A stretch of 64,000 nt of DNA from Cerioporus squamosus (GCA_022592435.1 JABYQS010000184.1:1-64000); one strand, 5' to 3'. Counted from the first letter of the stretch, positions 22,099-35,100 are shown. Notes: generated by a model not told the origin, from the letters alone. Program-made: numbers and translations.

Positions 22099-24343
22099 TC
22101 ATGCACTCAAGGACGCTTGGTACTCGGGACACAGGTCGGACCACGCCTCTGCACGTACATGGTCAGTGAGTGGTTCCACTCTCCACACGAGCAAGGAGCA
22201 GGAATGCACTCACGAGGAACAGGATTCGCAACCGAAGTCTCGGCGACATCTTCAGCGAAGACGACCGCGAGACCAGTCTGCAGGTGCCAGTCGATGTGGC
22301 AATGGAGGAACCATGGGCCCGGGTTATCGGTCTGCGGAGCGGAGGACTTGTTAGGACTTCGACTCATGCAGTGAGACATGAGACACTGGGCTTACCTTGA
22401 AGCGAATCGTGACGTTGTCGCTGCCGCTGCCTATGCTGACGACATCGCGGCGCACCGGGTTTGCGTAGTTGGGCGTTGTCTGCCCCGCGCTCTTCACAAC
22501 GGAGAAGGCATGCTAACGAGATGATATCAGTATAGGTGGGGAGAGGATAGAAGACGCGGAGCTTACTCCGTGCAAGTGGAATGGATGTGGACCGCCGATG
22601 GCGAATGCAGGGATAGAGAGCTCGATCGTCGAGTTCGGGGGGAGTGTGAACACGCTGCCCTCGGGAAGCAGGTGCTTTGGGTCCTGCTTGCCGCTGAGAA
22701 TCTGCAGAAGCACTGGGACATCGGGAGAGACGAAAGTGGTGCCGTTGATCATGAAGTTGGGCGCAGTCTGGTGGAGCATATCAGTAACATGCAGATGCCA
22801 TTCAAGGCGAGAGAAGCTCACGAAGCTGATGCCAAGGTTCAGCGCATAGTCGACGCCGCCTGGGATTGGCTCTCCTGGCTGCGTAACCAGGTATTCGTCA
22901 GCTTTGCGTGGAAGGGTGCTAAGGGAAGATGTTGACGTACAGCGGCGGGATCTTCCAAGGGTTCCAGGTCGATCTCTGAGAGGACGTTTTTGGCTTTCTC
23001 TTGGGTAGTGGTGGGCTCCTCCTCCAGAGCGCCGTCGTACCGTAGGATCGCAGAGTTGATCCCGTTCGCGAATCCCGTTCCGCCTTTCGCGATGACATTC
23101 GGAGAAGCGCGTATCCAGTAGTTGTCTACATCCTGGTTCGCTTCGAGCTGACAGCAATGTCAGCCGGGGGTATCGAGCCTCCTCAATTGATGGATACGTA
23201 CCACGAAGGAGTAGCGTTGACCAGCGAAGATAGTAAGCTGGTCCACGGACAGAGGCTTCGTGTTTTGGCCATCAGCCTCGATGACTGTCATCGAGTGACC
23301 GTCGATCTGGAACGTGAAGTTTGGATCGCAGGAGACGCTGACTAGGCGGAAGCGATAGCTGTCAACAATTGTGCGGTCAGGCTTGCGTTCAATCACGCAG
23401 AAATAGATGATAATTACCGCTTCCCGTACGTCACGTTGATGACAGCAAGCTCGGATGTGGGGTTTCCAAACCAGCGACCCAAGCCGTTGATCAGGACCGC
23501 ATCGGCCAGGGGCCTGAAGAATACGGTCAATATATTTGGGTCGCATGACTCTGGGGATTGCTGCTACTTACGGGACAGCCGTCTGGAGGGGCGCAGCGAC
23601 GTGGTACCAGTCCGCAAGCGTGATGACAGTGCTATCTGTAGGGCCGTCAGAGCTCATTCAAGCTATGCCTGAGGTTCCCCGCATACCATCATCGACGTCG
23701 TACAGGTCTTTGTGAGGGTCGTGCGGGTCGTACACAACCATGGCTCCACGGAGGCCGTCGCAATACTGAGTGTTGAGATGGCTATGATACCAATACGTGC
23801 CTAACGAACTGCGTAAGGGATAGCCACAGAAGGAGCTGCGGCTTAATGAGACTTACCCGCTTGGTCGGCCGCAGTGAAGTCGTACAGGAAGGAGTTCCCG
23901 GCGACGATTGGGCATTGGTTGACGAAGGCACCGCCGTCAGCCCAGTTGGTCCCGTGCTGGAACAAACCGTGCCAGTGCTGTCGCCGATTGAGGTCAATAA
24001 TCGTATGCTTGCACAATGGATGATGCAGTACGTACGATACTGGTCGCCGTGAGCATCGTTGTGTTGGTCAGGTTGTCGACAACATTGATCTGGAAGTTGT
24101 CTCCCTGGCACCAAGTCAGTTAGTATCGTGATAACAAGCGGTCGCAGCAGTATGACACACCTTGTTGCCGGCGATGAGGGGGCCAGGGAAGGTTCCGCCA
24201 GCAAGGACGGCGGCACGTTCGAAGCCATCAGGTGAGACGTCCGCGTTGACGATCTCCAAGTCCGTGATTGGGCCAATGGCGGCGAATGCGCCACATGTGA
24301 TAGAGAGAAGAATAAAGGTCGCAAGATTGCGGAACGAAGCCAT
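22099..24343 (-). CDS. laccase (secreted multicopper oxidase)
   Basis: A gene with more than ten exons, read from ATG 24343 (context ACCATGG, preferred over an ATG 9 nt upstream) to TGA 22099-22101. The N-terminal signal peptide is [20 protein letters not shown]. All four copper-binding loops are visible: [16 protein letters not shown] (L1), [19 protein letters not shown] (L2), HPFHLHG|HAF across an intron (L3), and [15 protein letters not shown] (L4). The position that tunes the type-1 copper, ten residues after the L4 cysteine, is Leu rather than Phe. In the usual laccase classes this points to a medium rather than highest redox potential. Overall length is that of a normal fungal laccase (about 520 aa). 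Such enzymes oxidise phenols extracellularly, in lignin attack, pigment formation or detoxification. No frameshift was seen. Confidence 0.92.
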
Positions 24344-24433
24344 GGTCAACATAAGTAACCTCCGGCTCGCGGGGTGAGGGCTGGTGAAGAGAATAAAGCC
24401 GATGAAGCTGCTCGACGAGGTCGCCGAGCGAGC

Positions 24434-24443
24434 CTTTTATTTC
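24434..24443 (-). promoter_or_regulatory. TATA-like box of the laccase gene
   Basis: AAATAAAAGG on the coding strand, about 95 nt upstream of the laccase start codon, in a position normal for fungal laccase TATA boxes. Confidence 0.4.
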
Positions 24444-24614
24444 CCCAGTCCTCACTGCGACCCATTGCTGTCCATCGCAAAACACACGGAGGTCAAGGTA
24501 GCCCTGAAGCGCTGCGACGGTTCGAACGTAAGGGAAGTCAGCGCCGACGGAGGGGGGCGCCTCTCGGGGGCGCTGTGAACCACCATCATTAAACGTCACG
24601 GCGAAACTCACCTG

Positions 24615-24716
24615 GTGTGCATCGCGCCGTTCGCTGCCTGCGGAAAACAGTACAGCGGGCTCCGGGACCGCATAATGGCCTGCCGACCGTATCCGTCGTT
24701 ATGGGGGGGTGCGCCC
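24615..24716 (-). promoter_or_regulatory. two metal-response-like motifs upstream of laccase
   Basis: TGCACAC on the coding strand (24615-24621) and TGCGCCC on the opposite strand (24710-24716) fit TGCRCNC, the motif often named in copper-inducible laccase promoters. Such short motifs occur often by chance. Confidence 0.25.
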
Positions 24717-26562
24717 CACTGTGTAATGTCGAGACTGGTGGTTCTGTGAGACGATGAACGTAGCTCAGGGTCAGTTCGCCCCTTGTCACCAAATGGAGCG
24801 GATCCGACACTGGCCAAGACTATTCAGAATGGAACACTCCCAACGATGCATCCGGAATTATATGCATCGCTGCTGGTAGCGCAATGGGCTTGGTGTCAAT
24901 GTCCGTGTATGAGAAGGCGCTGCAGGCAGAGCATAGCAACGTTACGGCCAAACAGCGCAAGGCCGACGGCGGATCGCAGGGTATGGGAACATGGAGAGAA
25001 GGACGCTGGACAGGACGTCTGGGCAACGATGGACCCATACCCCGAACAAGCATCACGTCTCCCGTACGCCGGACGGCGCTCCGCAACCACATCCCTCCGC
25101 CCCTCCGCCTAGCAACACCGCGGCACTCGGACTGGACACTCCACAGCGGGAACAAGCTTTACAAGGCACCGCGTTGCTTTGCACGCTCTACACTTTCCGA
25201 TGTTATGGAGTGACGAACCTGAAACGAGCTCGTACTCACCGCCCAATAAACTTAGTACCTGTGTCCGCCCCGAGTCTGCCTCTTAGGGCGCCCCGCCCTA
25301 GCAGATCCCAGAGGTCTCGGCGTACCGCCTAGTTACCACCTATATCGTATGCTGTGCCCGGAGTGCGGTTGGTGTCCGAAGCAGGGGGCACGGATGAGGC
25401 AAGCTAGTCTTCTCGGTCCTCGATGCATCCGGCGCAGACTGACGGCAATCTTCAATTGCCCGTTATCAGATCTGTGATGCCATTGCGAGCCATGCACTGG
25501 ATGGAGGACGAGAGCTGGATTTGGCCAAGTGAGAGTGTGCCCGGCTATGCCCCCGACCCGTAGCTCTGATTCACCGCGTTGCGGCACAAACGAGCGACTG
25601 GCCAGTGGCCACTGCATCTGCAAACGCAAGATAAACGCTAATCGGCGGGGAGTACTGACGATGACCGTAAGTGCACTGGCTCTTGAAGTTCTGATCACAT
25701 CTAAACTGTTCTATGAAGCTTCCGGCGCAGTGAGCTCTGACATTTCGCTGCTGGCAATCCGCATGTCGAAATTACGAAGAGGATCATGCTAACCATTGAC
25801 ATGTATGTGAAGTGTCCATCAGCCGCGCTCGTCAAAGATCGCAATGTCCTACGTACCTTGTCTCGTAGATTTGCAGTCATTCTGATGTGGGGAGTAGCCA
25901 GGCTTCGCGAGAGACCTACGTTAGATAATGTCCGGCTCCGGAGAATTGGTAGGCTCTCAACATACTGCTCTCATGTTTCTCCCCGTGGAACTTCACGGTC
26001 TCGTCGCACGGCGCACCCACGCCGTTGAACAACATCCAAAACGCGCCGTAACAAACCCACGGCAATCTTACCCCGACTGCTGACGATGTCATGACCACGT
26101 CAAGGTCGCCGGATGAGAGCGGTATGATGCCAGCTTCGCATGTATCTTGGGTCGTTGCTGGATCGCGACAATCAGCAGTAAATGTATACACATGCTGCCA
26201 CCGCCGTCCGAGTAATAGCGGTGGTGGGGCGCGGCTTCGCACTCGAACGAATGGCACGAGACCACCCGCCTCCAATGAACGAGAACAGGTGTTGATTCAT
26301 AGTCTCGGGACGATAGCACCAGACTCGACCAATTGGTGCGTTGTTCTTCGACGATGTACCATGCGAGCCGACAAGGATGGAAGACGAGAGCTGGATGCGC
26401 CGAACTGCGGAGACTCCGCGGGGGCGTCCTGGCCAACCGCCCATCACATACGAAGTGTCGAAAGAATAACATGCAGACTACAAGTGGACGGGAAGAGGGA
26501 GGGAAAGGATCAGTGGGAACCAAGACTAGGATAACGTGAGGACTCACCATAGTACATATCCC
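24717..26562. other. intergenic, no gene recognised
   Basis: Overlapping short ORFs on both strands (for example 25333-25698 minus, 26089-26550 minus) with no recognisable domain. The first part is presumably laccase promoter; the remainder is unexplained. Confidence 0.45.
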
Positions 26563-27468
26563 TCAGCCTGCTGCCTTGCTCTTCTTCATCTCTCTGTAGA
26601 GCCTGATGGCCCGCTCTCGCTCCTCCTCCAACATCGCCTTCTGCGCCATAGACCGCACTCCCTCACTGAGAGACTTCGTACCTTCGCCTTTCTGCGCTCC
26701 ACCTTGAGCAGCAAGTTTCTTGGCCTTCCGCGGCAACTTCTTGAGCTCCGGAGGTGCTTGTACGATGTCGTTGAGGCGTTTCGGCGCGGATGAAGAGACC
26801 TTCTCGAAGTCTTTCGGTCTATCCTCCTTCATCTTCGCTCTGCGTGGTGAAGGGTCATCGTCCGAATCTGATTCGTCTCCGTTACGGGTCTTGTTACGGG
26901 AGTTCGTTCGCTCTTCAGCTTCGGCAGCTCGTTTCTTCTTCTCTTTCTCCGAGACCGCGAGCTCTTCCTTGCGTACTTGGCGCATACGGGCGGAAGAAGA
27001 CTGCATGGCTTCCTTCACTGTATGCCGCATCGAGTCCTCGACTCGCCTAGTAGCACGTCCGGGCATGAAGGTGGGCGACGGGAACGCAGCACGAAACACT
27101 CACCGATTGAAATGCGCCATCGACTCTCCCGGCATAATACGCAACTGGCTCTGCTTGGCCCCTCCCTCATCTGTAGTCTCACCCCGTCTCCGCCGCTTGC
27201 GGGATGGGCCCACCCCTTCATCCTCCAGCCCCTTCCTCTTCTTCTCCGCGAACTCTCGCCGAACCTTGGCAGCATTGAGGACCCAGGCGACGCTCTTGGG
27301 AATGTCTTCGTTCTCGATAGCCTTCTTCAACCCAGGAGCGATGTCACTGCCACTGTATGACAACAGATGCTCAGCTTTCTTCGCGTAAGTTGCAGACTGT
27401 CAGGAGCTTGCATACGATTCTTTGCGCTTTTGCTCGCGCGCGGAGCGTTTCGCGCGTTTGTGGGGCAT
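26563..27468 (-). CDS. small basic, probably nucleolar protein with coiled coils
   Basis: Three exons from ATG 27468 to the stop at 26563. Exon 1 is MPHKRAKRSAREQKRKE, a highly basic start. Exon 2 has GLKKAIENEDIPKSVAWVLNAAKVR, a KKRK nuclear-localisation-like patch and RIMPGESMAHFNRRVE. Exon 3 is Lys/Glu-rich, with KKEKKKRAAEAEE-type helices and the tail MLEEERERAIRLYREMKK. Both introns join in frame. The order (basic start, PGES.xHFN.R motif, charged coiled coil) is seen in a conserved eukaryotic family of ribosome-biogenesis-like proteins similar to CCDC137. I infer nucleolar location from composition and am not certain of the family name. Confidence 0.65.
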
Positions 27469-28314
27469 AACGGGTGCAGACAGTATCCAGAGACTGGTAC
27501 GAGTCGACGGGAGAACGGTCGCAGTCTTTGACAGGGTTAGCGCCCGGGCGGTAGTAAATCGGTTTGCTTGAATGAAGTAACTCCGACGACTTACTTACCC
27601 GAGACTACAGTCACACTAGTACTAACCACCACGACTTGATCGACCGGCAGTTGCCCATGTTGCTGTGGAAACGTACACTGGGCTGGGCAGCCACCTTGCA
27701 TGTCGCACAGATGCAATAACAATGTCTGAACCAGTCAGCGAGATAATATATACGACAGACACTATACGCAAGTTGCTCGACGGTACATAGTACTTCTCAA
27801 GTCCTATAGCGGCACATTGTTATGACGGATTCGCAAGTAACCGTCAGGTCTGTTTGGAGAGTTGGATGGGACCGTCACAAGACCATACTCCAGCGGGTCG
27901 AGCAGTGAGTGAAGGGGCGAAGAATTGACGTGAGTGCCCGCACAGATGGCCGCTGACGGGCAAACACGCTCTAGCCCCTGCGAGCGAGATCTTCTTAATT
28001 CGCAGGTAACAGCCCTAAAAATTCACATGTCCATAGTCAGCAACCACTCCGCCACCCACCTCAACCAACCCAGACATCTTGACTCGGGCTTCTGATTCTA
28101 ACGAACGACAAGCACACACTGACGGGTCGAGGACAACACAACGGTCTTCGCACACGTACGTGCAAGCACAGCAGCCGAGATTTCTTGTCACAGGTGATGA
28201 TACACGTCTATAGATTCGGAGAAAAATCGATGAGCAGCGGGCTGAGAGTGAGAGGGACGGATCCGAAACACGAAGATGGGAGCGGGGCGAACGACTAAGT
28301 ACTCGGAGGACAAA

Positions 28315-28376
28315 CGGGGAGGAGGGAGGGTGGGTGGGTGGGTGGGAGGTCGGGTTTGGGGTTGTGAGGGGGTTGG
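28315..28376 (+). repeat. G-run cluster, potential G-quadruplex
   Basis: At least seven runs of three or more G separated by one to four bases, followed by more G-rich sequence. By the usual sequence rule this could fold as a G-quadruplex on the plus strand. Confidence 0.6.
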
Positions 28377-28773
28377 ATGGTGGTAAAAGAAGAGTCCGTT
28401 CCAGGTTTCGTAGACAGCGCGAGGAGACGAGCAAGAGTTGAAGGGGGGCAGAGGGCGAAGAACGGGCAGGAGAAGGAGAACGTGAACGTGAACGAGCGAG
28501 CCAAACCATATACCCAAAGTTCGCCGAGGCGCCAAAAGAGGATGGAGAGAGAGAGGGAGAGGAGAAAGAGGGAGCGCGAGGAACAAACGAGCGACGAGTG
28601 TCAAGGGAGCGTGGGGGCACACTGCGTGCGCACTAGGAGATACACAGGGGGGGAGGAGCGACGGGCATCGAACACGGAATTCACGGGAAAACGGAGAGCG
28701 CGAGAGGAGACGAGAGGAGAGGCGAGAAGACGAGCCTTGTATGTTGGTGTGTGTGTGGGTGGGTGTGTTGTGT

Positions 28774-28850
28774 GGGGATATGTGGATATGTGTGAAGCAG
28801 ATGGGATATGGCGGTATGAAGCATGGGATATGGGCGATACGGGATATGCG
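28774..28850 (+). repeat. cluster of five GGATATG motifs
   Basis: Five copies of GGATATG at irregular spacing of 9-22 nt, downstream of a GT-rich tract (28745-28770). It may be a decayed simple repeat or a binding-site cluster. Confidence 0.5.
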
Positions 28851-29217
28851 GAGAAGATACTGAACACGAACGGGACGCAGAAGACAAGCACGAAAAAGGA
28901 GAGACAGCGGTGGGCGACGGGTATGTACGCAACAACGGAAAAGAGCTCGAACAACAAGCGGACGCGACAATCGTACACGGGCAGCAGGCGAATGGATGGA
29001 TGGTCAAGCGTCCAAGAAAGCACTGAAACGTGGACGTGGAACGGGAACGGGAACGTGCACACGGAACAGACAACCTACACATAACACGCAGCAGATGGTC
29101 AACGCGGTCGCAGATCCCTCGTCCGAATACACGGTACAAGGTGCGAGGTGCGCTCCTTTTGGTCAAGTCGGTCGAGCGGTCAATCTCGCCCCCGCAAAGC
29201 ACCGACACACGACACGC

Positions 29218-32119
29218 TCAGCTCGACTGCTTCGTCATCGACGGGATCGACAGCATCGGCAGCTGGCCCCTCGACAGCGACCCAATGTTCGCCACCTCCT
29301 CCCTCCTCCCCGTGCCATTCATCCCCGCACCGTGGCCGCCGACGCCAAACGCGCCACTCGGCGAGCTCCCCACGCTGCCCCGCGGCGCCAGCCCGCTTCC
29401 GCTCCGCGGACGGGTCTGCGGCCAGCTCGTCAGGCCGTACCCAAGCGGGGCGCTGTCGCTCCGCGCGCGGCTGCCCTTCTTCACCGACCCGCTCCCGTCC
29501 ACGGTGCCGGGCATGGACATCGCGCCGGACGGGCCGGGGTTCGGGCGCTGCCGCTTCGCCCCGACGCGCTCGTCGTAGTCTAGCGGGCTCGGGGACGGCG
29601 GGAGCGGCGTCGCAATTGCGGAATCGTACCGCGCGGCGTGCATCCCGTGGTGGGCATGATGCGGATGGTGGTGCTGCTGGTGGTGCGTGTGGTGGGAGTG
29701 CGCGTGGTGCATGTTGTCGTACGGGATGTGCTGGTACGAGTGCTGGCGCGAGAGCGTGTGCGGGGTGTGCGTATGCGAGGGGAAGTCGGCCGTAGTCGGG
29801 CTCGAGCTGGGGCTGATCGAGTGCAGCTGGTGGAGGCCGCTCGTCGAGAGCGACGACAAGGAAGGGTAGTGCGACGCCGAGGGCGCAGAGTTCTGCGGGG
29901 AGGTCACATAGATGTTCGGGCTATCCGACTCTAAGATGTCGGTAGGGAACGGCACGGGCACTGCGTCGGCGCCGTTGAGCGAACCATGATCGCACGCGAG
30001 AAGAGAGAGAACACGCACTGCCGCAAGTCTTGATCATGACGTCGTACATGGCCTTGGTCACGTTCGCGAGACGGTCGACCTTCTGGCGTTCCTGCTGGAA
30101 CGCGACCATGAGACGCCGGTTGTCCTCGCGCATCTGCGAAAGCTGCGCAGCAACCTCGCCGGGAAGCTCGACGCGGTGCTTCAGGGACGGGTCGGGTTCA
30201 AGCGCCTTGCGCTTGATCTCCTCGAGCAGGTCGGGGCGACCGCGTAGGAACTTGTGGTGGGAGAACTCCCAGGTCTGCACATCGGCTGATGTGCGCTGTG
30301 CACGCGGTGTCTGTAGCGCCCCATTGAGCCAGGGAGCAATCCATACGGAGAAAGAGAGGCACCCACGCGGTTGATCTTGTGGAACCCATACATGTTCAGC
30401 TGCCGCACAAAGCTGGAGAACTACGTATATGATGAGAAGCGGATAGCGAGACGAGATGAAGAGGATTCACGTTGTTGTGCTTGAAGTGCGAACCGAGGAT
30501 GGTGCGACTGAACTCCCCAACATTGGATACCACAAAGCTGCCGGACAGATGTAGGGACAAGCCAGACTAGCATGATGGGCGAAAAGCTTACCTTGTCCCG
30601 AGCTCTGTCCAGTTGATGAACTGGGAGGATTTTGGGTCGTTGATCATCCTGTGGACATACGTCATAAGAGTCAGTGAGTGAACGGAACGGAGGAGAATGA
30701 CCGGTAGGTCCGAAGATATGTATAACTACGAACTATGCCCATCGTGGAGGAAGAGGTTCCATGGACACGGAACATAGGTCCGACAGCGATCTGGAAACAC
30801 GGAAGTTCCGCCATTCATGCGTACAACCGCCTGCGACGAGATCGACGCGGGTAGCTAGATTCAGAATGCTATAATGGGTGCGAAGCGACGCCAAGAGCTT
30901 CCACGGTAGAGAATTCGGTCGAACGGTTTGAAGTTTGAACGGGGCGCAAGTGTGATACGCTCATGGACTGCCGTGTCGCAGGAACACTGAGTACTGTAGC
31001 CAACTGTACATACAGTAGGCGCCAAGTACTAGCGCTGCGCCCCGCGCCGATCGCGCCGTCGCTCGCGCCCGCCGTGGAGGACTGCAAAACGTGGCGCTCC
31101 TTGTACACGCGCTGTCCTCATCGCGCCCAACAAGGCGCGCCGCAAACAGCGTGTATCAAGCCGTCGGAGATAAGTTCAGGTAAAATTGAAGATGAGGCAA
31201 AGGAAAGTCGCGATGGACGCCAAAGCACAGGAAAAGGAGGACACTCACTGATACAGCTTCGTAACGAAGTTGTTAGTGCCGAGAGGCTTGTTGAGGACGC
31301 CCAGAGAGGGCGGCGCGCCCGAATGGAGGGTAGTGCTGTTGGTCGGCACCTGACCCTCCATCGGCTTCATCTGCTCGTCCTGTTCACCGCCCGAGTTGCT
31401 GCCGTCGATGGGGCTCGCCTCCGGGTCCACGGAGTAGGACATCTCCATGTCGTCGAGGTACGCGCTGCTCGGGTTCTCGCTCATGTCGTACGGCGTCTCC
31501 TCGACGGAAGTCGTGAGAGGAGCGAGCGTGGTGTAGCTGCGCTTGCGCGGGACGGACTTCTCGGAGGAGGACGAGGAGCGCGAGCTGGTGAGCCGCTTGC
31601 CGTAGGATTCGTAGTGCTCGTCGTAGCGCACGCCGTTGCCGTCGGGGACCGCGAACTGGAAGGTGGGCTGGATGTGCGGATGATGGCCGTGGTGTCCGTG
31701 GTGATGGGCAGCGAGGCTGTTGCCCGAGGGACTTATGGGCGTGATGGGGGAGACATGTGAGCTCGCATGCGTCGAGGGGTGGGGGAGGGGTTGATCGGGG
31801 AGAGATTGGTGGGGGAGGTGACGGAGAGCGAGGAGAGATTGAGGGAGAGCGCGGTCTTGTCGCCGGGTCGATCGGAGAGCGGCTCAGACATGCCTGACTG
31901 ACCTGACTGCTGGGACGAGGAGGAGAAGTAGGACGGATAGGGCTGCTCGCTGAGCGAGGAGGCCGGGGAGGACGGCGAAGGGAAGGAGGACTGATTCTGG
32001 GGCGGGGGGAGGAGGTGGGAGGGCTGCTGGGACCATTGCTGGCTCTGTGGCTGCTGCTGGGAGTAGGGTCCTTCTGCAGAGGACATGGTGTGCGAGTAGT
32101 GGGAGGGGGAGCTGTCCAT
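29218..32119 (-). CDS. HSF-type DNA-binding transcription factor
   Basis: ATG 32119 opens a Gln/Ser/Pro-rich N-terminus (SSAEGPYSQQQPQSQQW). The central HSF-type domain is split over several exons: NNFVTKLYQ, MINDPKSSQFINWTELGTSF, VVSNVGEFSRTILGSHFKHNN, FSSFVRQLNMYGFHKINR and WEFSHHKFLRGRPDLLEEIK. This is the complete winged-helix domain with recognition helix FSSFVRQLNMYGF. A coiled coil (QLSQMREDNRRLMVAFQQERQ) follows and is likely used for oligomerisation. The C-terminus is very His-rich (HHAHSHHTHHQQHHHPHH, about 29690-29740). The DNA-binding domain sits mid-protein after a long disordered part, as in Sfl1-like fungal factors rather than classic Hsf1. One apparent single-base loss in a C-rich stretch near 31783-31800 separates two clearly coding frames. 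Confidence 0.83.
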
Positions 32120-35100
32120 GAGAATGAATCAGGCGATCAGCATGCAGCCGCGAGCCAGACAGCAGCAGGGGGAGCTGGCGGGGGACTAGGGGCGACGCGT
32201 CGGGGCGGGGAGGGCTCGGACATGCAACGGGGCGGGACGTTGCGGACGCTGTCGCGGGCGGGCGGGGAGGGTGGGGAACGGCGAGGAGCAGGAGCAGGAG
32301 AAGAGGGAAGAGCCAGAGCCAGGGATGCGGGCAGAGAGAGAGCGCGTCCGGAGGTGTGGTGGAAATAAATCTAGATTTGAGGGTGTCTGCCAGTGCGATC
32401 ACCTGCGCCCCGCCCACGCTGCCTCCGCCGGCGAGCTCTGCGCCAGAACATAGGCCGACACACGCTCTCTGCACTCGCGCTGCCATATCGCCTCTGCTCG
32501 TCTTCTGGCCTGTCTCGCCCGCCGTCCGAGGCCCGCTTCGCCCGACGAGCTCGGTTCTAGCACGGCCCTTCCATGTCACCCGGAAGCGTCCTGCCTTTCT
32601 CACACACCCTCCGCCAGCCTCGAGCCTCGTATTCGCCTTGCTCCCTCCTCGCCCGCCCGCAGCTCCCCGTCTGCCACGCTCCTCGACGCCCCCTGCGTAC
32701 TTACCCATCTGCCGCGCGTAGGAGGTACTCTCCGCCGAGTACTCGGCTCGCACCCATCATCCGCGCCGGCCCATCAACTCGAGGATGATTGGTGGCCACG
32801 CCCCTCCCGCCGGGGCACCCTCCTCCTCGCCAGCCCGGCCGTGCACGCCCTGGCCGCACGCCAGCCAAGTCTCCCCCATATCAGCATGATAGATCTCCAG
32901 CGCAGCGGGCCGCGTGATTACATCTCGCCGTGCACCCCTCCGTTATGTACCTCTACTTACCGCCATCGCGGTCGTGTCCGATGTTCACGCCGAGCTGAGC
33001 CCATGTCGCAAACCCCAGAGATGGACGTCCATCTCGCAGCGGCACTGCTTTTCCTTGCTATTCAGTGCTGTAACCGCATCCTGCCAACATAGTCGGGCCC
33101 GGAGATATCCGGAGGCTCGTCTCGGACGCCCCATCTCACCGAATCCCAGCATCCCAAGTATCCTAACAAATGTCGTAGTAAGAACCCTACATCGCAAGCA
33201 AGTATCCCGATACAGCACCCATCGACATCCACGCTCTCAACATAAGATGCCGGCCGGCCGCAGTCCCCGTCCTGCCATACGCCATGATATCCTGATATCC
33301 CCGCAGTGCCGCACGCGTGTGACGATGCACTCCCCAGTCCGTATGACCTATGCACCCCGGGGCGCTGAGAACCTCTCCTCCCCGCCAAGCTTTCCCTCGA
33401 GCCCGGCGGAGGCTGACATCGCACGACTGACACCCGCATCGTCCCCGTGCGAACTGACTGCAATCTGGCAGTGGTATGCAGCTTTCCACCCTCATCGCAG
33501 CAGTCTGGCCACCATGTCAATGGTGCGATACTCGACTGCCCGATGATCCTCCGGGGCTTGCCACCTCCGACGCGAGGAACGCGAAGGCATATTCAATACG
33601 ACGAAACGGAATACCCCACTCGCGACTTCAAGTTACGTGGACATCCGGATATCCAAATCCCATATCCTGGCCTCCTGCCACTGGGGCCTTGCGAAGCGTT
33701 GGGACCTCGACGTGATCCGCAGTACCGCCGTCCACGGCCAACTCGTGATCCCCCTGGCTCGTGAGTAGTCCTTCGTGGTGTCTAACGCTCATGTGTTTCC
33801 CGCTCGCTCGTACATGTAGACCGGTAAGTATTTGCGATCTCCAGCTCGTCCTCGACCAAACTCTGATGCAAGTGCCCACCACCACCGTGCCCGCACAAAT
33901 CCAAACTGACAATCGTATCCCCCTCCCCAAAACAGCGCACGCATCACCAGCTGCCATCCCCGGCACGCCGAGCCCCGACCCGCACGAACCACCTGCCCCC
34001 CCGAGCCCGGAGCGCCCTCGAGCACATCAAAATAGGTTCGCGCTTCGTCCTGCTTCGCTGGCGGCTGGGTTCTCTGGCGGCTGATTAGGCTTTGCAGATA
34101 CGCCAGACGCGCGGTTGGGCACACTGAGCACTCGGAGGCCCGGAGGTGCTCAGATCGTCCGCTGACGAGGAGGCTCTCGCCCGAATGGGCGAACGTCGGT
34201 TTCAACGCGACAGATGGAAGTCCGTTCCTCCTGGCACTGGCAGGACGCGAACGAGCTCAGGCGCATATAGCTAAGTAATAGTATACGCACATACGCACAC
34301 GGCTCCGCAGTGCGTACGTCTACGCATGCTACCTCAGTACCTGGAGTGACTGGGTCAACCCGAAGGTGATCCCTTGGGGCTAGCCAGCTCACCTTGGGCC
34401 CTGGAACGCCCGGTACCTGCGTATTCTCCGCATCAGGCCAAAGATGGGCCGACACCCACGTCGACGACGTCGAAGATGTGGCGGCCGTTCCTCTTCTGGA
34501 GCAAGCTCGCGCCACATCCGTGTGGTTACCTCCTGCCAGTGGTCTCGTCACGCCGCGCACCTGATGCTGAGAGGGTCGGACTTATGCGCCTAGCCGGGGT
34601 ACGAGTTATCCCTTCGATCGCCTCCTCTCCCGGCAACTTGGCCGAACGCCGTGCCGTACATATCCAGCACTGGACGGCCCCGCCGACTCCCAAGAGAACT
34701 GTGCCCGTCCACGTCCATCAACCCATCAGCTATATACGAACATCTATCACCGATCGCGGTGCGGGGTGGGAGCGCAAGCTGCGTGGACAGATCAGAGACT
34801 TCTGACTGGACGCATCCCCCCTTGCTCTGGTACTGCACATATGTGTGTATGTACATGGGAGTGTGTGCTGCGTACACACTGCTTACAACACATCACGGCC
34901 GACGTTGACACTTGCTATTGATAGCCAGGCGTCCTGGGGTGCGCAATAAGAGCATCCCATCAAGTGGGAACACGGGATCCCAACACCCGAGTCCGACGCT
35001 ATCTCTCCGGAGTCTCAGCAATTCCGAACCCAAGGCTCAAGCCCGTCCCCACACACAGGCCCACAAGCACATGATACACGCATAGACGTGCGAGCTTCTA

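Larger units (their letters stand above)
27469..29217. other. low-complexity intergenic region with G-rich tracts
   Basis: The minus-strand ORFs here are Ser/Pro/His-rich translations of purine-rich DNA and not credible genes. The region contains a G-run cluster (28315-28376), GA-rich DNA (28400-28720) and a GGATATG cluster (28774-28850). It lies 3' of the HSF gene and 5' of the small basic gene. Confidence 0.55.

Noticed and set aside
28188..28970. 260-codon minus-strand ORF, Ser/Pro/His-rich
   Set aside because: Translation of purine-rich low-complexity DNA; no start context, domain or splice structure.
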